Shown here: positions 11,856 through 22,187 of the stretch, piece after piece
Numbering within the stretch: position 1 is the stretch's first letter
Layout: the number at the start of each line of letters is the position of its first letter
Origin: Isoperla grammatica
Taxonomy: Eukaryota; Arthropoda; Insecta; Plecoptera; Perlodidae
Length of the DNA stretch: 64,000 bases
Assembly (NCBI GenBank): GCA_945910005.1
Contig: OX246739.1
Location: 11,816,292 to 11,880,291, forward strand
Direction: 5' to 3'
The notes under the pieces: model-generated
Databases searched by the model: none
The model's input: only the letters and a program-made list of their open reading frames with translations
Told to the model about the DNA's origin: nothing
Position numbers and translations under genes: made by a program

Positions 11856-14800
11856 TTAATTTCTATATCGCAATGGAAGCTTTACAATGCGACCACTACG
11901 GGTTTTGTTAACTGACAAACTACAACTAGAGGTTACATTATGATGAGGTTCAGAACAATTATCATGACCATCTGTAGGCAATGCATCATCTGTTCCAAGG
12001 GTCAGGTCTTCCGCTTCATTAACACAGGTAGAAGACCTGGGTTCAGTAACCGATTGGCGCAAATCGCGTCTATTTCTACGGAGTGTTTGACCCTCGCTTG
12101 TTCTAATGATGTATGACCTTGGTGAGGCATGCGGTTCAACTACATTTGCATGCTCCCAACATCCATCTTTTCTCCAAACCACATCTTCCCCTTTTTCTAG
12201 AGGCTTTAAATCTCTAGCTCCCCTGTCATAGTACAATTTTTGTTTGTTTTGAAGAGCTGTAAGAGCTGGTACAATATCAGATTGAACTGTTGGCATAAGT
12301 TGTGAAGCAAGAGTAGGAATTCGAGTTTTTAACTTACGACTCATCATCAGCTGAGCAGGAGAAACGTTTAAACCTGTGATAGGTAAGTTACGATATTCCA
12401 GTAGGAACAAGTAAATGTCAGAATTTGAATGATGAGCTTTTTTAAGCATCATCTTGGCCACCTTCACCCCATTCTCGGACATGCCGTTGGATTGAGGATA
12501 ACGGGGACTTGAGGTTTTGGTTGCAAATCCCCATTTCTTGGCAAACTGGATAAATTCCATGCTTGAGAAAGGCATATTGTCAGACATTAACAGATCTGGA
12601 ATTCCTAGTCTTGAAAATACACTTTTGAATTTAAGAATCAATTCACGGGCTGTTTTTGACTGGATTTCTAAAAGTTCGATCCATTTAGAGTAATAATCTT
12701 TGATGACAAGGTAAGATCGACCCTGAAACTCTAAAATATCAGCTGCGATATTTTCCCATGGTCTACTAGGGATAGGGTGTGGCAAAAGAGGTTCTTTAAC
12801 ATTTTTACCTCTGTAACGTTCACAGGTAGGACATTTTGCCACTAACGACTGTATGTCGCTTGACATCCCTGGCCAACACATAACTTGCCTTGCTCTTGCC
12901 TTAGTCTTGTCTACTCCAAAATGACCTTCATGCAATAGGTTTAACATGTGTTTGCGTAGAGAGACAGGAACATACAATTGATCTCCTACGAAGACTAAGC
13001 CATCATCAAATGACAACCTTTCCTTGAGATTCCAAAACCCTCTGACAGAACCGGGAACCTGTCCAAGATATCGAGGCCATCCTGAATAATGAAAAGTCTT
13101 TAACAATTCAGCCACCTCGTCTTTTCCTGTTTCGCGTTGAAAATCATCGCGACGGGCCTTAGATATTGGCAAATGCTTTGATATAGAGTGTACCACGACA
13201 TCCAACTCAGGATCGCCCACGACCGCGTCCTTCAAATAGGCTCTAGAAAGGGTGTCGGCCATGTGCATTTGTTTTCCGGGTACATATGTTACATCAAGAT
13301 CATACTTTAAGAGTTTGAGCTGCATTCTTTGCAGTCGAGGTGTGATATGGTTTATAGCCTTAGTAACTATTGACACGAGAGGTTTGTGATCGGTTTGAAT
13401 TTGAGTTTTCCTCCCATACACGTAATGATGAAATTTTTGAACACCATAGCATAACCCTAACATCTCTTTCTCGATTTGCGGGTATGATTCTTCTGTAAGA
13501 GTCATACTACGAGATGCATAAGCAACCGGCTTACCGTCCTGCAAGAGACATGCTCCTAGACCTGATTTTGACGCATCTACCTGCAGGGATAAGGGCTTGT
13601 TTTTGTCATAAAACTGTAATGTTGGTGCTGAAGATAACATCTCTTTGATCACCTTTTCTGATTTAGCTTGCTCAGAACCCCATTCCCAATGAACGTCATC
13701 TTTTAACAACTGTCTCATAGGCTCCGTATGACTGGACAAATTCGGAACAAATTTACCAACGTAGTTAACCATCCCCAGGAATCGTCTGAGCTCAGTGACA
13801 TTAGTAGGTGATGGTAATAGCCTAATCGCTCGAACCCTCTCTGGGTCGGTTTGCACTCCATCCTTAGAAACGATATGTCCCATGTACTTTACTTGGTTAA
13901 CCCGAAACTGAAATTTGTTAGGGTTAAATGTGATGCCCAACTCTTTGGCACGGTTCAGTAAGGAGGACAATGCGGTGTCATGCTCCTCTAAAGTACTACC
14001 GGCAACAATAATATCGTCAAGAATAATGTATACATTATCAATGTCACCGAAGTTCTGCGCATTATGTTTCTGCAGTACCTCTGGCGCTGAACAAATGCCA
14101 AATGGCATCCTGAGAAATTTGTATCGCCCGAACGGCGTATTGAAAGTGCAATAACTCGTACTATCCTCATCTAGCTTGACTTGCCAGAAGGCATTACTCA
14201 TGTCAACTATGGAGAAATACCCCTTGCCTGATAGCTTATCTAAGACATTGTCAGTAGTAGGTATTGGGAAATGCTCCCTCTTAATTGACATGTTTAAATC
14301 CCTTGGGTCCAAACAAACTCTGAGAGACCCATCCCTTTTTTCAACCAACACCAAACTATTGACCCAATCCGTCGGTTCACTGACTTTAGAAATGACTTCG
14401 TCTCGCTCTAGTGCATCAAGAGTTACTTTCAGTTTATCCGACAGGGATATCGGCACCTTTCTAGGAGGTTGCACAACAGGAATACAATCACTCTTTAACA
14501 CTATCTTGTAATTACCTGGCATACAACCGAGTCCAGTGAAGACATCGGCATTGTTATCAACAACCGTGGCTTTTGAATCGGTTTTACGTATCTCAATCGA
14601 GTTGACCTTCCTAACTAGGTTCAATTTCAAACATGCATCTAAGCCTAACAATGGTTTGCTTCCTACGTTTGCTACCATGAACTTGATCAATACAGATTTG
14701 TTAGTGTTTGCCTTAGAGCAGCTTAACTCTACTACGCCCTCTGGTTTTACTTCAGAGTGACCAAATGCAACCAGGGTAATCCCTGTGCTTTGCATGTTAA

Positions 14801-15806
14801 CCGACTTAAAGTATTGATTGTAGATTCTAGCTGGCAGAATGCTTACTTGAGCACCAGTATCCAACTTAAATTTAACATTTACCTTCTTATCGTGGTCAAA
14901 GTTTTGACCTAGACCCATTTTTATGATTGAGAACCATTCATGATCTTTTGCTTGATCATTGTTATTAACAGAGTCAATGAACAGTTCACCACCCTCATGA
15001 TCCGACGCCTGTGGATCTTGGGATTCATCACACGTGAGAACTTTTTTCTTTTTACACATTTTTGCAAAATGATTATAGCCACTACACTTACGACACTGTT
15101 GCTTGAAGGCTGGGCATTCTCGTGGCACATGCACATACCCACACTTGTAACAACTAGATTTCACACTGTTCGCTTCTTGCCCTTTCCGTTGCTGTGTTTC
15201 ACCGCTCGTTTGTGGACGGGACGCATTCTTGTGGAACTTCTTCTTCACGAAGTCGACTGGAACCTTTTCTTCCAACGCCTGTGCTTGTTCTCGACTCGTC
15301 TCTGCGGCTCTACAATATTCGGCTGCTTTCTCCAAAGTGAGGTCCGGGATTCGAAGTAAACGCTCTGTCATTCCTTGACAACGAACTCCGACCACCACTC
15401 GTAATGTGAGAAGAGATTTTAACTGTTCCCCGAAATCACACGAATTTGCTAGAAGTTTTAGCTGAGTTAGGAATTGATCGAAACTCTCCCCTTCCTCCTG
15501 AACTTTGTTAAAGAACTTGTACTGTTCATAAACCAAGTTTTTTTTAGGAGAGCAATATTCTTCAAATCTTCCCATTACTACACTTAAGGACTTTCTACCT
15601 TCATCACTTATGTCAAACGTATTGTACGTACGTAGAGCGTCGTCTCCAATGAGATTCAGGAACATGGCAACTTGAACTTCCGGTTCTTCCTTGTAGCCAA
15701 GTGAAGCACGCATATAAATATCGAATTTCTGTTTCCAGAATTTCCAATTCTGTTGCACATTTCCACTTAACTCTAACTCTGACGGTTTTTTAAAATCTTT
15801 AGACAT
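11856..15806 (-). CDS. Gypsy gag-pol polyprotein, 1316 aa, single intact frame
   Basis: Order of parts: Gag (about 1-215); two zinc knuckles (219-231, with one residue fewer than usual before the His, and 238-251, canonical CX2CX4HX4C); an aspartic protease with DTGA at about 316; reverse transcriptase with an ILDD active-site box at about 597; RNase H (start VDASKSGLGA, later QTDHKPL); and integrase. The integrase has a His-His-Cys-Cys zinc site (HEGHFG ... CPTC) and a DDE triad near 1022, 1075 and 1110 (DILEF, SDNMPF, SENG). All catalytic residues I looked for are present, and no frameshift separates gag from pol. The polyprotein lets the element copy its RNA and integrate the DNA. There is no envelope frame. 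Confidence 0.95.
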   Translation of the reverse strand: MSKDFKKPSELELSGNVQQNWKFWKQKFDIYMRASLGYKEEPEVQVAMFLNLIGDDALRTYNTFDISDEGRKSLSVVMGRFEEYCSPKKNLVYEQYKFFNKVQEEGESFDQFLTQLKLLANSCDFGEQLKSLLTLRVVVGVRCQGMTERLLRIPDLTLEKAAEYCRAAETSREQAQALEEKVPVDFVKKKFHKNASRPQTSGETQQRKGQEANSVKSSCYKCGYVHVPRECPAFKQQCRKCSGYNHFAKMCKKKKVLTCDESQDPQASDHEGGELFIDSVNNNDQAKDHEWFSIIKMGLGQNFDHDKKVNVKFKLDTGAQVSILPARIYNQYFKSVNMQSTGITLVAFGHSEVKPEGVVELSCSKANTNKSVLIKFMVANVGSKPLLGLDACLKLNLVRKVNSIEIRKTDSKATVVDNNADVFTGLGCMPGNYKIVLKSDCIPVVQPPRKVPISLSDKLKVTLDALERDEVISKVSEPTDWVNSLVLVEKRDGSLRVCLDPRDLNMSIKREHFPIPTTDNVLDKLSGKGYFSIVDMSNAFWQVKLDEDSTSYCTFNTPFGRYKFLRMPFGICSAPEVLQKHNAQNFGDIDNVYIILDDIIVAGSTLEEHDTALSSLLNRAKELGITFNPNKFQFRVNQVKYMGHIVSKDGVQTDPERVRAIRLLPSPTNVTELRRFLGMVNYVGKFVPNLSSHTEPMRQLLKDDVHWEWGSEQAKSEKVIKEMLSSAPTLQFYDKNKPLSLQVDASKSGLGACLLQDGKPVAYASRSMTLTEESYPQIEKEMLGLCYGVQKFHHYVYGRKTQIQTDHKPLVSIVTKAINHITPRLQRMQLKLLKYDLDVTYVPGKQMHMADTLSRAYLKDAVVGDPELDVVVHSISKHLPISKARRDDFQRETGKDEVAELLKTFHYSGWPRYLGQVPGSVRGFWNLKERLSFDDGLVFVGDQLYVPVSLRKHMLNLLHEGHFGVDKTKARARQVMCWPGMSSDIQSLVAKCPTCERYRGKNVKEPLLPHPIPSRPWENIAADILEFQGRSYLVIKDYYSKWIELLEIQSKTARELILKFKSVFSRLGIPDLLMSDNMPFSSMEFIQFAKKWGFATKTSSPRYPQSNGMSENGVKVAKMMLKKAHHSNSDIYLFLLEYRNLPITGLNVSPAQLMMSRKLKTRIPTLASQLMPTVQSDIVPALTALQNKQKLYYDRGARDLKPLEKGEDVVWRKDGCWEHANVVEPHASPRSYIIRTSEGQTLRRNRRDLRQSVTEPRSSTCVNEAEDLTLGTDDALPTDGHDNCSEPHHNVTSSCSLSVNKTRSGRIVKLPLRYRN

Positions 15807-16027
15807 CGTAGTCCTAGGTCTAGCGTGTATGGCTTAGACGCGCAGTTGTAACGTGATTTCCTTTGTCCAAGGCTTCTAGGCGTTCGATAGGCCTAGGCCC
15901 TAGGCTGCCGACACGAGGCTTGGAACAAGAGAATTTCCCACTTACTTCCGTGAAACTTCCTAGCGTGTATAGCTTAGGATTGCGACGATGACTCTTCTAC
16001 TTGTAATCGTCCCGACTTCTGACACCA

Positions 16028-16200
16028 TGTGGAAATATAATGAGAACTCTTGTATGATAATCAAGATGCTTTATTAACTCCATGTCTGTTGGTTACAATG
16101 GCTTACATGTTACTGCCGCTGTCGATCCAGCGTGCCGCGTTGCAGTACATCCCATGGCTGGGCACACAGTGTTGCCACTCCACAACATAACACTATTACA
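16028..16200 (-). repeat. 5' LTR of the Gypsy element
   Basis: A 173-bp repeat identical to 11659-11831. The tRNA-Leu-type primer-binding site lies at its inner edge (just below 16028 on this strand). Confidence 0.93.
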
Positions 16201-17313
16201 CTATCAGTGTATGGAAAGTTCCATAATATAGATACAGACTATATCTAAAATGTAATATTAATTAATTATACAATAACCCGCTTTTAATTCATAATAAAAG
16301 CTTTTTAATTTGTCAACCAAGTTCGTTGTTTACATTTGCATGTTTGCCGTGAAGGTCATAAAAACATAACACGTCATTGTAGCCATTCTATGATAGTTAT
16401 CAAAATTCCAAATACATAGTGAGAAAGGTCTGACTGCGTAAGCCATTTCGGCAGCATACTATGTGCATCTAACTTTAACGGTCCGCAAATGCGAAGCATA
16501 TCGGTGGAACACTGAAAAAACGAAGAAAATTACTGCCGTAAATAAACAATATTTGTTTATTACATGGCGGTTAAAGCTACCATTTTGAAACTAATGTCGA
16601 GTGTTGGTAGTATTGATGTGGACCTACGTATAAAAAATCATTAATATCCGTGTGTAAGTTTTAATTTAATTAAATAAATAACAAAACATGTGTTTCAGTT
16701 GTTAATTTTTTGTAGGTTGGCATCTTATGTCATAGTAGCCATTTTATGACAGCTATCGAGATTCCAAATAATAGTGCATTGGTATTGTTACGTACGCTAT
16801 TTTTGGTGTATACTATGTGCATCTAATTGCAAAAGTCCGCAAATGCGAATCATATCGGCGGAACACTGTAAAAATGAAGAAATTATTGTTGTAAATAAAC
16901 AATATTTTCCTATAACATGGCGGATGAACGCACAATTTTGAAATTATTGTCAATTGTTGGTACAGTTGATATAAACCTACATGATAAACATTATTCAAAT
17001 CCGTTGGTAAGTTTTCATTTAATTAAATAAATAAACACATTTTATTTTTCAGTAATTAATTTTTTGTAGGTTGGCATCTTGACGAATATTGCTGGTTATG
17101 TTAACAGCATCGAGTTTAGTGGTCACAAACGTTGCCCGAAAATTTCAGCCAAACACGTCAAGCCGTTTGACCTGTGCGCGACGAACAAAATTTAGCGCAC
17201 ATACATACATACATACATACAGACATACATACATACATACATACGTACACACAGACAAAGCGCCGATCGAGTTGTATGGAAAGATTCACTCCGCTTCGCT
17301 ACGCTCATCTAAT

Positions 17314-18665
17314 TACTCTTACAAAAATAAAACCTTTATATTGTACACATGATTTTTTAAAAAGATAGTGGTTCAAACTACAACCTAAGAATTTGTGTAT
17401 ATTATTTGCCGATATGTTGCTTATAACTGCACGAAATATTATTTAATACCGTCAAAAAGTTATCTTTAAATAAATTAAAACCTTTAAATTGATTTTTCAA
17501 TGTATTTCCGCATAATTTAATTCAACCGTGGTCTACTCAAAAGGCTCTAATTCATAAACTATTAAATCTATCAGTGTATGGAAAGTTCCATAATGTAGAT
17601 ACAGACTATATCTAAAATGTAATATTGTTTAATCATACAATAACCGCATTTAACTGATAATAAAAGCTTTTTTATTTGTCTACAAAGTTCGTTGTTAACA
17701 TTTGCATTTTTGCCGTGAAAGTCATAAAACATAACACGCCATTGTAGCCATTCTATGATAGCTATTAAAATTCCAAATACATAGTGAGAAAGGTCTGACT
17801 CCCTACGCCATTCCTGCAGAATACTTTGTGCATCTAACTTCAATGGTCCGCAAATGCGAATCATATCGGTGGAACACTGTAAAAATGAAGAAAATGTCTA
17901 CCGTAAATAAACAATATTTGTTTATAACATGGCGGTTAAAGCAACAATTTTGAAACTAATGTCGAGTGTTGGTAGTATTGATGTAGACCTACATATAGAA
18001 AATCATTAATATCCGTGTGTAAGTTTTAATTTAAATAAATAAATAACAAAACACGTGTTTCAGTTGTTAATTTTTTGTAGGTTGGCATCTAATGTCATTG
18101 TAGCCATTCTATGACAGCTATCGAAATTCTAAATAATAGTGCATAGGTATTGTTACGTACGCTATGTTTGTTGTATACTATGTGCATCTAACTGCTATAG
18201 TCCGCAAATGCGAATCATATCGGTGGAACACTGTAAAAATGAAGAAATTATTGTAGTAAATAAACAATATTTTTTTATAACATGGCGGATAAGTGTACAA
18301 TTGTGAGACTTTTGTCAAGTGTTGGTACTGTTGATGTGAATCTACAAGTGCAACATTATTAAAATCCGTTTTTAAGTTTTCATTTAATTTAATAAATAAA
18401 TAAATTTTATTTTTTAGTAATTAATTTTTTGTAGGTTGGCATCTTGACGAATTTTGCTGATTATGTTAACAGCATCGAGTTTAGTGGTTACAAATGTTGA
18501 CCAAAAATTTCAGCCAAATACGTCAAGCCGTTTGGCCTGTGCGCGACGAACAAAATTTAGCGCACATACAGACATACATACAGACATACGTACAGACATA
18601 CACACAGACAAAGCGCCGATCGAGTTGTATGGAGAGATTCACTCCGCTTCGCTACGCTCATCTAA
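17314..18665 (+). mobile_element. 1.42-kb repeat family, copy B (5'-truncated, tandem to copy A)
   Basis: It follows copy A head-to-tail but starts about 85 bp into the unit, lacking the ACTAGGAAAACG start. It ends with the same CGCTACGCTCATCTAA terminus. The CATA tract near 18565-18605 has diverged from that of copy A. Confidence 0.7.
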
Positions 18666-18819
18666 TTACTTTTCACCTTCATGTAGTATAGTGAGTTCAA
18701 GGGTTTCTTGTCATGTGTTATTGTCATGTGGTGAGATTTACTTTCATTCACTTTGCACCACAAGAAAACATTATCTAGATCGTCCGGAAGCAACTTCTCA
18801 TCTTGTTTTGTTTTAATAA

Positions 18820-19190
18820 CTCTCTGTACAAAGTACAGTTGTCAACATATTGGCGTGCAACACCTCAGAAGGTCTATCATGTAAATAATAAATAATATGG
18901 GACCAAGCACAGAGCCTTGAGGAATACACTCTGTAGACAATGCATCACTACACGCATGCTTCGCGTATCCAGAAAGCTGCTAAACAACTCGTAGATTTGG
19001 CCAGGGATGCATCGTTACAGTTTGGCCAGTATAGGCGCTTGTGATAGACTCGGTCTAAAGCCCTGGCCCAGTCGAGAGATTGTGGGCCCTTGCTTCAGCA
19101 TCCAATGCGTGTATTGTTGGCTTGTTGCCAATCACACCAGTCAGCATTTTAACACACGACCTACTTGGTAGAAAACCATGTTGTTTGTTG
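18820..19190 (-). pseudogene. Non-LTR retrotransposon reverse-transcriptase relic
   Basis: Read on the minus strand in shifting frames, this stretch gives RT-like pieces: QHGFLPSRSC near 19180, RVYHKRL near 19040, and IPQGSVLGPILFIIY near 18900. The last is the conserved PQGSVLGP box before the RT catalytic Asp pair in Jockey/CR1-type elements. Several frameshifts and stops make it a dead fragment. Repeat copy C abuts it on the right. Confidence 0.7.
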
Positions 19191-20602
19191 TTAGATGAGC
19201 GTAGCGAAGCGGAGTGAATCTTTCCATACAACTCGATCGGCGCTTTGTCTGTGTGTCTGTCTGTATGTCTGTATGTGCGCCAAATTTTGTTCGTCGCGCA
19301 CAGGTCAAACGGCTTGACGTATTTTGCTGAAATTTTCGGGCAACATTTGTGACCACTAAACTCGATGCTGTTAACATAACCAGCAAAATTCGTCAAGATG
19401 CCAACCTACAAAAAAATAATTACTGAAAAACAACAATTTGTTTATTTATTTAATTAAATTAAAACTTACACACGGATTTTAATTTTGTTTCACTTGTAGG
19501 TTAACAACAATAGTCTCAACACTTGACAATAGTTTCAAAATTGTAAGTTTACCCGTCATGTCATAAAAAAATATTGTTTATTTATAACAATAATTTCTTC
19601 ATTTTTACAGTGTTCCACCGATATCGTTCGCATTTGCGGATCTTTGCAGTAAGATGCACACAGTAAACATAAAAATAGCGTACGCAATCATACTTTTCTT
19701 GTTATTATTTGGAATGTTGATAGCTGTCTTAAAAAGGCTACAATGACGTAAGATGCCAACCTACTAAAAATTAACAACTGAAACACATGTTTTGTTATTT
19801 ATTTAATTAAATTAAAACTTACACACCGATATAAATAATGTTTTATATGTAAGTCCACATCAATAGTACCAACACTCAACAACAGTTTCAAAATTGCAGC
19901 TTTAACCGCCATGTTGTAAAAAAATATTGTTTATTTTTAGCTATATCTGTCTTCATTTTTACAGTGTTCCACCGATATGATTCGCATTTGCGGACCATTG
20001 AAGTAAGATGCACATAGTATGCTGCCGAAATGGCTTACGCAGTCAGACCTTTCTCACTATGTATTTGGAATTTTGATAGCTATCATAAAATGGCTACAAT
20101 GACGTGTTATGTTTTATGACTTTCACGGCAAACATGCAGAAAATAACAACAAACTTGGTCGAAAATTTAAAAAGCTATTATTATAGTTTAAATGCGAGTT
20201 ATTGTATAATAAAACAATATTGCATTTTAGATATAGTCTGTATCTACATTATGGAACTTTCCATACACTGATAGCTTTAACAGTTTATGAATTAGAGCCT
20301 ATTGAGTAGACCACGGTCGAATGAAATTATGCGGAAATCCATCAACTTGAAGGTTTTAATTTCTTTAAAGAAAACTTCTTAACGGATTTGAACAATATTT
20401 CGTGCATTTATTAGCAACATATCAGGAAATAATATACTTAAGTTATAAGATTGTAACTTGATCCGCCATCTTGTAAAAAAATCATATGTTTATTATAAAG
20501 GATTTTTTTTTTTTTAAAGAGTAATATGATATGCAAATGATTTATTTGATTTGATACATTGAAAAAAATCGCTCATCTGTCAACGCGGAGCGTTTTCCTA
20601 GT
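19191..20602 (-). mobile_element. 1.42-kb repeat family, copy C (inverted)
   Basis: A full-length copy (1412 bp) in reverse orientation. The TTAGATGAGCG end is at 19191 and the GCGTTTTCCTAGT end at 20602. It contains the same internal modules. Its inverted position next to copies A/B shows independent insertion or rearrangement. Confidence 0.72.
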
Positions 20603-22187
20603 TTATTACCAATGTTGATACGGTGTAAATGTTGATAGGACTGGTCACGACTCTATGATTTTTCCTACAACTTACGTTAAACAACTTAGTATATTTACTT
20701 ACTAATCTCACCCAGACAACAGTAATCCAAGTGTTCTAATATTAATTCTGGATGGCTTTTCTTACATGTTCCAGAATAAATCCCAAGTTAATCCCCCTCT
20801 CATCCAACTCAACCTTTTTTAATCGATATTTCTCGGATTACTTGAATGTATTCGTTGTGGCTCGAATTTGAATTGATTGTTAACAGTTTGACTGCTGGTT
20901 GGGGCAAACTAATATTAAATTAAAGAGGTATTAGCCACTCACGATTGATTGATTAATGGGGCTTAACGTCTCATGTTTATGCAACTACGGCTAATCGAGA
21001 CGATGAGCGGGTGATAATGAAGATGAGAAAGATGATGATGAAGAATAAAGCCACATCCGAATCAGATCCATTGCACGTCGCGTGGGTCGTCATACGGGAG
21101 TCCAGCAAGGGTGGGCAGGGCCAAGTGGGAGGAGAAATATTCAGTGGGACAGTGGGGGGGACAGGGACAGGGTCTCCTTCCGTCGCCTCTTACGACTAGC
21201 AGAGTCACTCTGGGCCTATTCTACCCCGGGCCGAGACGGGTCTCCTTTTGTCGCCTCTTACGACTAGCAGAGTCACTCTGGGCCTATTCTTCCCCGGGCC
21301 CAGACGGGCTTTAGCCACTCACGGAATTTGAATAAATGACTAGAATAGATGTAGGGTACGCTTTCCTTCCTAGGAATGTAACCTCCAACTGCAAATTTGC
21401 AAAAACTGCAAGGTACGAGCTAAACCAACAAATTAAAAATGTTTTATATTTTATATCACGCGTAAAATAGAAACCCATTCCTACAGGAACAGGACACATG
21501 TAGGTTTAGGAACTTTGAGTTAGAGAAATCCATGGTTAGATCGAGGGTTGTGTAAGGAAAGAGGATATTCATATTTTTTATTCTTCCAATTATTATGTTT
21601 TATTAATTTTGTATTATACACGGTAAAAAGGATGTTATGTTTAAAAAAAAAAGTCCTTGGGTCTGAGGAGGATGTTTGTTCGCATTACGACTTAGACCTA
21701 CGTTTTATGGATGCATATATATTCATTCGTTTAAATAGATTCAGCATGATTACTGTAATTGAAAGCGGGATTTATTTTAAAGCTACTAGTTTTTATTGAA
21801 TAGTAATTAAGTATTTACCTGATCTAGGATAGATATGTTCTCTTGACGGTATAGTGTAGATGTGTGTCTTGAACTGTAATGTATAATAGACAAGTGATAT
21901 TCACAGACAGCTAAGAGCTACGACTAATTCAGGATTATCTACAGCAATCTGCACGCAATAGTACGTTTTTCACAGTTTTCACTATTACAATTAGTCCTTA
22001 ACCTAATTTATTCATTAGTTTCACCGTATAATGTATTACACATATAAACGCATATACAACTCATATAAAACGAATCGTTAACAGTTTATATATTATATCG
22101 TTCCCATACTAACCTTTACGGCATGGCTAATTTTTATAATTGGTTTTCTTCTAGTTTGTGTCATTTCGGCTAAGTGTTCATACGACA
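20603..22187. other. Spacer with a 68-bp tandem duplication; upstream region of GMC gene 1
   Basis: No exon is recognised before the GMC start. At 21173-21240 and 21241-21308 a GC-rich 68-bp unit (containing GTCGCCTCTTACGACTAGC) is repeated with few changes, inside a GC-rich island from about 21070 to 21310 that resembles a retroelement fragment. A CTTCTAG acceptor-like site at about 22153, just before the first coding exon, could mark a 5' UTR intron. Confidence 0.4.

Larger units (their letters stand above)
11659..16200 (-). mobile_element. Ty3/Gypsy LTR retrotransposon, complete, identical LTRs
   Basis: This 4542-bp element has two 173-bp LTRs (11659-11831 and 16028-16200) that I read as identical base for base. 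They begin TGTGG and end ATTACA. The insertion is flanked by the 5-bp duplication CTATC (11654-11658 and 16201-16205). On the minus strand the primer-binding site next to the 5' LTR starts TGGTGTCAGAAGT, complementary to a tRNA-Leu 3' end. A purine-rich tract (AAAAAGGGAGA) precedes the 3' LTR. One uninterrupted gag-pol frame fills the interior and no envelope gene is present. tRNA-Leu priming and the protein type suggest the Mag/SURL side of the family. Identical LTRs and an open frame indicate a recent insertion. Confidence 0.95.
11326..17313 (+). mobile_element. 1.42-kb repeat family, copy A (split by the Gypsy element)
   Basis: Copy A begins with ACTAGGAAAACGCTCC, runs to 11658, is interrupted by the Gypsy insertion, and resumes at 16201/16206 to 17313, ending in CTCATCTAA. 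Without the insertion it is about 1.44 kb. The interior is AT-rich with related modules of roughly 400 bp: blocks with ATGGCGG, with GTCCGCAAATGCG plus GGAACACTGTAAAAA, and with GTAGGTTGGCATC each recur. A (CATA)n tract lies at about 17199-17245, and the last 60 bp are GC-rich. No coding capacity is seen. It looks like a non-autonomous element of unknown class; see copies B-F. Confidence 0.7.

Noticed and set aside
13915..15359. Plus-strand ORFs over the Gypsy gag-pol region
   Set aside because: Antisense shadows of the gag-pol frame without domain features.
17089..17352. Recurrent small ORF ([16 protein letters not shown] ...) near the end of several 1.42-kb repeat copies
   Set aside because: It runs through the CATA microsatellite and changes length and frame between copies (for example 18454-18816, 24063-24257, 25477-25806). 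No sign of protein-level conservation beyond that of the DNA.
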